This document shows positions 1 through 5,539 of a DNA stretch of 6,569 bases, in pieces. The notes under the pieces are model-generated. The model was not told the DNA's origin, did no database searches, and worked only from the letters and a program-made list of their open reading frames with translations. Every line of letters begins with the position of its first letter. Position 1 is the first letter of the stretch. A program made the translations under genes and the position numbers. Source of the stretch: an uncultured Lachnospiraceae bacterium (GTDB lineage Bacteria; Bacillota; Clostridia; Lachnospirales; Lachnospiraceae); NCBI GenBank assembly GCA_900313265.1, contig OMRN01000392.1, positions 1 through 6,569 on the forward strand. The letters run 5' to 3'.

Positions 1-1260
1 AAGCGCGGTTTACGTGACTTAAACGGTAAAGGTGTGCTTGCCGGACTTACCCATATTTCGGATGTCCGCGCTACCGAAATCGTCGACGGTGAAGTAAGAC
101 CCGCCCACGGGGAATTATTCTACCGCGGATATAACGTGAAAGATTTGGTAAACGGCTTTGTTTCGGAAGACCGTTTCGGTTTTGAGGAAGTGGCTTATCT
201 TCTTTTGTTCGACAAACTTCCGAACGAAGCAGAACTGACGGAGTTCAGGGAAATTCTGGGCGTTTACCGTTCTCTTCCGACGTCTTTTGTCCGTGATATT
301 ATCATGAAAGCGCCCAGTACGGATATGATGAATACACTCGCAAGAAGTGTTCTGACACTGTATTCCTACGATTACCGTGCCGATGACGTATCCCTTCCGA
401 ACGTGCTTCGCCAGAGCCTTCAGTTAATCTCCTTATTCCCGGAATTTGCCATTTACGGATACCAGGCATATAACCACTATCACGAAGGGGAATCCTTATA
501 CATTCATCCTCCCGTTCCGGCGCTGTCGACGGCGGAAAATATTCTGCATCTGCTTCGTCCGGACAGCAAATACACGCCGCTTGAGGCAAAACTTCTCGAT
601 ATCGCACTGATTCTGCATATGGAACACGGCGGCGGTAACAATTCGACGTTCACCACCCACGTGGTTACATCTTCTTTAACCGATACCTACTCTGCCATCG
701 CAGCAGCCATCGGTTCGTTAAAAGGTCCCCGCCACGGCGGCGCCAATATTAAAGTTGTTCAGATGTTTGAAGAAATGAAACGCGAAGTGCGTGACTGGAA
801 AGACGAAGAAGAAGTTTCCGCCTATCTTAAAAAACTTCTTCACAAAGAAGCATTTGACCACTCCGGTTTAATCTACGGTGTCGGTCATGCGATTTATTCC
901 AAATCCGATCCGAGAGCCGTTATTTTAAAAAGCCATGTTGAGGCCCTTTCCCATGAAAAAGGTCTGGATGACGAATTTGCACTTTACTCCCTGGTAGAAC
1001 GCTTAGCACCCGAAATCATCGCTTCCGAGCGAAAGATGTACAAGGGTGTTTCCATCAACATCGACTTCTACTCGGGATTCGTATATCATATGCTGAATCT
1101 TCCGCCCGAACTCTTTACCCCGATGTTTGCCATTGCAAGAATCGTCGGCTGGAGCGCTCACCGTATGGAAGAACTTGCGAATAACGGAAAAATCATCCGT
1201 CCGGCATACAAACCGATTATGGAAGACCGTGTTTATATTCCGACCGCAGACCGCGAATGA
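1..1260 (+). CDS. gltA: Citrate synthase (citrate/2-methylcitrate synthase family), 5' end outside window
   Basis: Condenses oxaloacetate with acetyl-CoA to citrate in the cytoplasm. In fermentative Clostridia this usually feeds the oxidative half of a partial TCA pathway towards 2-oxoglutarate and glutamate. The frame is open from base 1 and reads KRGLRDLNGKGVLAGLTHIS, a typical citrate synthase N-terminal stretch. The GTG at 34 is therefore an internal Val codon, and an estimated 30-40 residues are missing upstream. All three catalytic residues are visible: His in GPRHGGAN (codon 733-735), His in GVGHAIYSKSDPRA (codon 886-888) and Asp in NIDFYSG (codon 1063-1065). The stretch HGGGNNSTF near 625-650 matches the clostridial branch of the family. 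The visible part is 419 residues, near full length for this branch. A 2-methylcitrate synthase activity cannot be excluded from sequence alone. The symbol is by family; citZ would serve equally. It converges on hydE. Confidence 0.93.
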   Translation, partial: KRGLRDLNGKGVLAGLTHISDVRATEIVDGEVRPAHGELFYRGYNVKDLVNGFVSEDRFGFEEVAYLLLFDKLPNEAELTEFREILGVYRSLPTSFVRDIIMKAPSTDMMNTLARSVLTLYSYDYRADDVSLPNVLRQSLQLISLFPEFAIYGYQAYNHYHEGESLYIHPPVPALSTAENILHLLRPDSKYTPLEAKLLDIALILHMEHGGGNNSTFTTHVVTSSLTDTYSAIAAAIGSLKGPRHGGANIKVVQMFEEMKREVRDWKDEEEVSAYLKKLLHKEAFDHSGLIYGVGHAIYSKSDPRAVILKSHVEALSHEKGLDDEFALYSLVERLAPEIIASERKMYKGVSINIDFYSGFVYHMLNLPPELFTPMFAIARIVGWSAHRMEELANNGKIIRPAYKPIMEDRVYIPTADRE

Positions 1261-1273
1261 TTGAAGATTGAAG

Positions 1274-2305
1274 TTACCTTCTTACATCTCCACGGTCCGT
1301 CACAATGCGGTATCCGGCTTTTTTCACACGCATTTCAAGACAAGCCTTACACTCGGCCGCTTCTTCACCGGTGCAGATTTTATTATCGTAAAGGGAGTAT
1401 TTTTCCCGGAAGCGAACCGGTGATAAGTTCGGCATGACCACATTGGCGCCGTGCCGAAGTCCCTCTTCCCTTCCGTTCGGAGATATGGTTCCGAGTGCAG
1501 TCGTTGCCGGAAGCAATACATATGGAAACATAAGGCGAATCACGGATAAAATCCTCAAAGTAAGCTTATAATCTCCTGCGGGAAAATCCGCAAAAGGCGT
1601 ATCTTTATGCGGAATAAACGGTCCGATTCCGATCATGTCCGGTCTCAGTTCCTGAAGGAATCGAAGATCCGCAAGGATATGTTCCGGTTCCTGATACGGA
1701 GATCCGACCATAAATCCGGCTCCGACCTGATAGCCCAGTTCTTTTAAATTCCACAGACATTCTTTTCTTTTTTCAAGCGAAAGTTCCGACGGATGCAGTT
1801 TTTGATAGTGCTCTTCACTCGCCGTTTCGTGTCTTAGAAGATACCGGTCCGCTCCGGCTTCTTTATACCGACGGTAACTCTCTTTCTCCTTTTCCCCGAT
1901 GGAAAGTGTTACTGCCGCATCCGGATAGAGACTTTTTATGCTTTGCACAATATCGCAGATATCATCATCGGAATATGTTAAATCTTCTCCGCCCTGCAAA
2001 ACAAACGTCCGGTATCCCAGCTTATATCCTTCCGCGCAGCATTCCAGGATTTCCTCCTTCGAAAGCCGGTAGCGGTCCGCATTGGTATTCCCGCCGCGGA
2101 TTCCGCAGTAATAACAGTTATTCTTACAGTAATTCGTAAACTCGATTAAGCCTCTTATAAAGACTTTGTCTCCGTAAACGCTCTTTTTCGTTTCATCCGC
2201 GGCAATCCGGAGTTCCTCATCGAATTCATCCGTATTCAAAAGACGGAGGATTTCATCATCCTCCGCATTTTGTGTGGTCTTCAGTTTTTCTATGATATCT
2301 GACAT
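1274..2305 (-). CDS. hydE: [FeFe]-hydrogenase H-cluster maturase HydE (radical SAM)
   Basis: A radical-SAM enzyme that works with HydG and HydF to build the 2Fe subcluster of the [FeFe]-hydrogenase active site, in the cytoplasm. With the start at 2305 it is 343 residues, close to the usual ~350. Visible features are the CX3CX2C cluster motif CKNNCYYC (Cys60, 64, 67), a GGE motif after strand 2 (LQGGED), the segment RHETASEEHY typical of HydE, GFMVGSPYQ, and IGPFIPHKDTPF. A second cysteine set near the C-terminus, CX7CX2C (Cys311, 319, 322), matches the accessory cluster site known in Thermotoga HydE, which is not needed for activity. BioB or PylB are close relatives, but the HETA segment and C-terminal cysteines favour HydE. 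The frame is open upstream to an ATG at 2416 inside the cyclase gene. I prefer 2305 (MSDIIEKL) because the extra 37 residues are Lys/Gly/Asn-rich and unlike the family, although the ribosome site at 2305 is weak. hydF and hydG are not in the window. Confidence 0.92.
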   Translation of the reverse strand: MSDIIEKLKTTQNAEDDEILRLLNTDEFDEELRIAADETKKSVYGDKVFIRGLIEFTNYCKNNCYYCGIRGGNTNADRYRLSKEEILECCAEGYKLGYRTFVLQGGEDLTYSDDDICDIVQSIKSLYPDAAVTLSIGEKEKESYRRYKEAGADRYLLRHETASEEHYQKLHPSELSLEKRKECLWNLKELGYQVGAGFMVGSPYQEPEHILADLRFLQELRPDMIGIGPFIPHKDTPFADFPAGDYKLTLRILSVIRLMFPYVLLPATTALGTISPNGREEGLRHGANVVMPNLSPVRFREKYSLYDNKICTGEEAAECKACLEMRVKKAGYRIVTDRGDVRR

Positions 2306-2343
2306 TTTTCTGTTTTTCCCGAATCCTTTATTTGATTTTACAT

Positions 2344-2375
2344 CTGCTTTCTGCTTTGCATTTGTTTCCTGCTTT
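2344..2375 (-). repeat. Three copies of AAAGCAG in the spacer before hydE
   Basis: On the minus strand AAAGCAG occurs three times: twice in direct tandem (2344-2350 and 2351-2357) and once more at 2369-2375. They lie in the 86-bp spacer between the cyclase stop and the preferred hydE start. If the longer hydE start at 2416 were used they would encode Lys/Gln-rich residues. No known regulator is recognised for this motif. Confidence 0.45.
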
Positions 2376-2391
2376 GGAATTCCGGCTCTTC

Positions 2392-3744
2392 CTACTTCTC
2401 CTTGCCGTCCACACATTTTAAGGCAAAATCCAGATAAAGACCTTCACATTCGTTTAATTCCGTCCATGTTGCCAGGATACGGTCCGATACCGTTTTTGCG
2501 GAATCATAATCCGAGCACATCAGCATGACAACATACTGGAAGGACGAATATCTGGTTGTAACATCGCCCTGGCGGACCGATACCACAATCGACCTCTCCA
2601 GTTCTCTCATGGCGGTGTTTAAATCATCATTGGAATACTTGGTTCCCTCGTCATGATTCAGCGTAATAAGAAGCATGTAAACGCTTTGGTCCGTCCTGCC
2701 TACGGAGCGGGAAACAAACTGGTAAATATGTTTGAATCCTTCGTATTCAACCTTAAACGCACCCTCTTCCGTATTTCTTTCGGCAATCATGCGCTCAAGT
2801 CTTTCAATATCCGCTTTTGACGTAATGGCATCCGTTTTTCCCTTCGAGGAATCATTTCTTTCCCGGTAGATATGGAACGAATTCTTTCCGTTCTGCTTTA
2901 CAAAATAAATGGCTTTATCCGCTTTTGCATGAAGAGTCTCATAATCGGAACCGTCATACGGGGAGAATGCAACACCGATGGAAACGGATACATTTGCCTT
3001 GTCATCGAGCATATCTCCCAGTTCTTCCGCGGAAATCTCGAGAAGATCCTGACAGTATTCTTTTATTTCTTCCGTGGAATACTCGCCTTTTAAGAAAATG
3101 ACAAACTCGTCTCCGCCGATTCTGGCAAGGATATCCCTCGGTCCGATACGGCTTTCAAGAATCGCAGCGAATTCGGTAAGAAGCGAATCTCCCGCGATGT
3201 GTCCGAATGTATCGTTAATGGAACGGAAATTATCGATATCAAGTTCAATGAAAACACCTTCGTGTTTTTCCGAGGAAAAATACCGGTAAAGATCATCTTC
3301 CAAATATTTTAAATTCCACAGATTCGTAAGCGGATCTTTTCTCGCGGAATTAAACAAATCCCTTCTCAGTTCGTTGATTTTCAGGATTTTTTCGATTCTG
3401 CTCTTCATCACATCGGGCTCAAAGGGTTTGCGGATAAAATCCATCGCGCCCATTTTCAGCCCCTTGATTTCGCTTTCTCTTTCCTTATCAACAGTCAGAA
3501 AAACGACGGGAATGGATGCGGTCTCCGGATTGGACTTGATAGCCTGAAGGGTTTCATATCCGTCCATTTCCGGCATACGGATGTCAAGAAGAATCAGATC
3601 CGGTCTCGCTTTTTTTAAGTATTCCAAAGCCTGTGCACCGGATTTGGCCATGGCAAGCCGATAGGTGTCCTGTAAAACATCCGCCGCCATTTTTAAATTC
3701 GTTGTCACATCATCTACGATTAAAATTGATTTCTGTTTATCCAT
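2392..3744 (-). CDS. REC-GGDEF response regulator, diguanylate cyclase with an extra C-terminal GGDEF-like domain
   Basis: Predicted to make cyclic di-GMP from two GTP under control of phosphorylation; cytoplasmic, 450 residues, no membrane segment. Residues 5-122 are a receiver domain with the acidic pair Asp11/Asp12, phosphoacceptor Asp54 (LLDIRMPEMDG), Thr84 and Lys106 (KPF). Residues ~135-292 are a GGDEF domain: DPLTNL at 137-142, metal and substrate residues Asp169, Asn177 and Asp186 (DIDNFRSIND, FGHIAGD), and an intact GGDEF at 210-214, so it should be catalytic. The inhibitory RxxD site is absent (GPRD at 201-204). Residues ~329-446 form an extra domain that looks like a worn GGDEF domain: GDVTTRYSSFQYVVML (393-408) lines up with RDILARIGGDEFVIFL (203-218), with SSFQY in place of the signature. 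AGGA lies 5 bases before the ATG at 3744. No histidine kinase is adjacent. It sits between thrC and hydE in the same direction and may share their transcript. Confidence 0.9.
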   Translation of the reverse strand: MDKQKSILIVDDVTTNLKMAADVLQDTYRLAMAKSGAQALEYLKKARPDLILLDIRMPEMDGYETLQAIKSNPETASIPVVFLTVDKERESEIKGLKMGAMDFIRKPFEPDVMKSRIEKILKINELRRDLFNSARKDPLTNLWNLKYLEDDLYRYFSSEKHEGVFIELDIDNFRSINDTFGHIAGDSLLTEFAAILESRIGPRDILARIGGDEFVIFLKGEYSTEEIKEYCQDLLEISAEELGDMLDDKANVSVSIGVAFSPYDGSDYETLHAKADKAIYFVKQNGKNSFHIYRERNDSSKGKTDAITSKADIERLERMIAERNTEEGAFKVEYEGFKHIYQFVSRSVGRTDQSVYMLLITLNHDEGTKYSNDDLNTAMRELERSIVVSVRQGDVTTRYSSFQYVVMLMCSDYDSAKTVSDRILATWTELNECEGLYLDFALKCVDGKEK

Positions 3745-3749
3745 ACCGT

Positions 3750-3753
3750 TCCT
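3750..3753 (-). promoter_or_regulatory. Ribosome binding site of the cyclase gene
   Basis: AGGA on the minus strand, 5 bases before the ATG at 3744, supports that start for the REC-GGDEF protein. The receiver domain begins right at this N-terminus (KSILIVDD), which agrees. Confidence 0.6.
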
Positions 3754-3843
3754 GCCCGTAACGTTTTTTTAATCCGGAATTGTTTCCCGTTTTCTTACCC
3801 GGCTTTTTATCATACTTTCCGGTTTTACCCGTTCTTCCCGGTT

Positions 3844-5328
3844 CTATTTAAGGAATTCTTCAACTTCCTTCTTCATTTCATCTTTTTCGCAAACCGTATC
3901 ATGGATTATTTCGGCGTTGCGGATTTCTTCCACCGCATGAGGAATCGCAAGCGAACTCATGGCGGAAAGTCTGTCAATCAGTGCAAAATCATCCTCATCG
4001 GATTTGCGGCCCTCGACTGCCTCCATGACACTTGATGTAAATTTAAACGGAGACGCCGTGGATACGATAACCGTCTTAAGCTCATCCCCGGTATTTTTAC
4101 GATACATCTCATATACCGCGCTGGCCACAGCCGTATGTGTATCCATTAAATATCCGGTATCGGCAAATACCTCATGAATTCTTGCAAATACCTCTTTCTC
4201 CGAGGCATATCCTCCGACAAACGAAGCACATCTTTCTTTCATTTCCGGTGTAATTTCATATTTTCCGTTTTCGGAAAGACTCTTCATAAGGGAAGCACAT
4301 TTTTCGGAATCCTCTCCCGCTATTTCATAAATCAGTCTTTCCAAATTGCTGGAAATTAAGATATCCATCGAAGGGGACGAAGTCAGGATAAATTCCCTGT
4401 TCTTATCATATACTCCGCTTTCGAAAAAGTCATAAAGAACCTTATTCTCATTGGAAGCACAAATCAGTTTATGTACGGGAATACCGATTTTTGATGCATA
4501 GTATCCGGCTAATATATTCCCGAAATTTCCGGTCGGAACCGTGAAATTGATTTCCTCTCCTTCCGCAATGCGACCCTCTTTTAAAAGCCTGGTGTAGGCG
4601 AATACATAATAGGCAACCTGCGGGATAAGACGGCCGATATTAATGGAATTGGCACTCGAAAGAATGTATCCCTTTTCTTTTAACGCGGCTTCAAACTCCT
4701 TATCCGCAAAAATCTTTTTCACGCCGGTCTGGGCATCATCAAAATTTCCTTTTATGCCGACAACCTTTACATTCTTTCCCTTCTGTGTAACCATCTGTCG
4801 TTCCTGAACACGGCTGACACCACCTTTGGGATAAAATACCACAATACCGGTTCCTTCCACATCCGCGAATCCCGCCAGTGCGGCTTTTCCGGTATCTCCG
4901 CTCGTTGCCGTCAGAATAATGATTTTTTCCTTTACATTATTCTTACGGGCTGAGGTTGTCATTAAATACGGCAGAATCGAAAGCGCCATATCCTTAAACG
5001 CAATCGTTTTTCCGTGAAACAGTTCCAGATAATACGCATCCTCCACAAAGGAAAGAGGCGCGATTTCTTCCGTATCGAATTTCTCATCATAGGCATGTTC
5101 GATACAGAAACGAAGTTCTTCTTCCGTAAAATCCGAAAAGAACAGTTTCATCACTTCGTATGCAACATCCTTATATTCCATAGCGGAAAGTTCTTTTAAA
5201 GTTTTCGTAAGGTGCGGAAAAACACTCGGAACAAACAGACCTCCCTCTTCGGAAAGTCCCTGAATAATCGCTTCAGAGGCCGTATATTTCATATTTCCGT
5301 CACGCGTGCTTCGATAAAAAACATCCAT
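3844..5328 (-). CDS. thrC: Threonine synthase
   Basis: A PLP enzyme converting O-phosphohomoserine to threonine and phosphate, the last step of threonine synthesis; cytoplasmic. The 494-residue length is normal for the ThrC form found in clostridia and proteobacteria. The N-terminus MDVFYRSTRD...SEEGGLFVP is the usual ThrC opening. The PLP lysine is Lys112 in HGKTIAFKDMALS. Substrate and phosphate loops are visible as TATSGDTGKAA (140-150), NSINIGR (227-233) and PTGNFGN (265-271), and STASPFKF (423-430) is also typical. The start at 5328 is preferred over Met13 because the STRD segment is conserved. CAGG lies 8 bases and AAAGG 13 bases upstream. A sigma-A-type promoter lies at 5385-5413. No homoserine pathway gene (hom, thrB) is adjacent. 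It is the first gene of the leftward group. Confidence 0.95.
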   Translation of the reverse strand: MDVFYRSTRDGNMKYTASEAIIQGLSEEGGLFVPSVFPHLTKTLKELSAMEYKDVAYEVMKLFFSDFTEEELRFCIEHAYDEKFDTEEIAPLSFVEDAYYLELFHGKTIAFKDMALSILPYLMTTSARKNNVKEKIIILTATSGDTGKAALAGFADVEGTGIVVFYPKGGVSRVQERQMVTQKGKNVKVVGIKGNFDDAQTGVKKIFADKEFEAALKEKGYILSSANSINIGRLIPQVAYYVFAYTRLLKEGRIAEGEEINFTVPTGNFGNILAGYYASKIGIPVHKLICASNENKVLYDFFESGVYDKNREFILTSSPSMDILISSNLERLIYEIAGEDSEKCASLMKSLSENGKYEITPEMKERCASFVGGYASEKEVFARIHEVFADTGYLMDTHTAVASAVYEMYRKNTGDELKTVIVSTASPFKFTSSVMEAVEGRKSDEDDFALIDRLSAMSSLAIPHAVEEIRNAEIIHDTVCEKDEMKKEVEEFLK

Positions 5329-5357
5329 AACTTATGCCTGACCTTTCCCTTATCGTT

Positions 5358-5373
5358 AAAAATAATTATTTTT
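5358..5373. repeat. Perfect 16-bp A/T-only palindrome in the thrC leader
   Basis: AAAAATAATTATTTTT is fully self-complementary, centred between 5365 and 5366. It lies just downstream of the predicted thrC transcription start, between the -10 and the ribosome site. It could be a repressor operator or simply A/T-rich leader sequence; the low complexity makes chance plausible. Confidence 0.45.
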
Positions 5374-5384
5374 TTGCTTATGGT

Positions 5385-5413
5385 ATTTTATCATAACGCG
5401 GAATTCTTCACAA
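5385..5413 (-). promoter_or_regulatory. Sigma-A-type promoter for thrC
   Basis: On the minus strand TTGTGA (5413-5408, 4/6 of the -35 consensus) is followed after exactly 17 bases by TAAAAT (5390-5385, 5/6 of the -10 consensus). The expected start of transcription is near 5378, giving a leader of about 50 bases before the thrC ATG at 5328. Since no terminator is seen after thrC, this promoter may also drive the cyclase and hydE genes. Confidence 0.6.
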
Positions 5414-5431
5414 GATTTTTTCGTCAAACCG

Positions 5432-5440
5432 TGTTATAAT
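5432..5440 (+). promoter_or_regulatory. Extended -10 promoter for apbE
   Basis: TGTTATAAT is a perfect extended -10 (TG, one base, TATAAT). No good -35 hexamer lies 16-18 bases upstream (AAGATT at 5412-5417 is poor), which is common for extended -10 promoters. The predicted start is near 5447, giving a leader of about 93 bases before the apbE ATG at 5540. Its -35 position overlaps the -35 of the divergent thrC promoter. Confidence 0.6.
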
Positions 5441-5464
5441 CATGGATGCCGGTTTCGCTTTTTA

Positions 5465-5526
5465 AGTCCGGTGAAACATCTTTCAAATTTAACCGGCGGA
5501 CTGATTTTAAGTTCCGGATATTCCGG
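5465..5526 (+). promoter_or_regulatory. apbE leader with potential hairpins
   Basis: Within the predicted apbE leader, AGTCCG (5465-5470) can pair with CGGACT (5497-5502), enclosing a small hairpin TGAAA-CATC-TTTCA (5472-5485). A second hairpin, CCGGA-TAT-TCCGG (5514-5526), ends 13 bases before the ATG, where ribosome binding would occur. I do not recognise a known riboswitch class. No U-run follows, so these are not terminators. Stems are short (5-6 bp), so a regulatory role is only possible. Confidence 0.3.
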
Positions 5527-5539
5527 CTTTAGAATAACC

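Noticed and set aside
34..36. GTG at 34 as the start of citrate synthase
   Set aside because: The frame stays open to base 1 and encodes the conserved KRGLRDLNGKG segment, so this is an internal valine.
302..607. Long minus-strand open frame inside citrate synthase
   Set aside because: It is antisense to a clearly conserved gene; its translation resembles no family I know and it has no ribosome site of note.
1296..1324. Terminator for citrate synthase inside the hydE 3' end (T-run at 1319-1324)
   Set aside because: The preceding bases give only a 3-bp stem, and the stretch is conserved hydE coding sequence.
1324..1521. Alternative-frame minus-strand open frame inside hydE
   Set aside because: It is a shadow of the conserved HydE frame, which covers the radical-SAM C-terminal part without a break.
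3761..3770. T-run on the plus strand in the thrC-cyclase spacer as a terminator
   Set aside because: It is on the strand with no gene, has no stable hairpin before it, and reads as an A-run in the leftward transcript.
5329..5384. Threonine T-box leader for thrC
   Set aside because: The predicted leader is only ~50 bases and has no T-box sequence or terminator; T-box leaders are usually far longer.
5441..5539. FMN riboswitch in front of apbE
   Set aside because: The conserved FMN-element core sequences are absent and the leader is too short.
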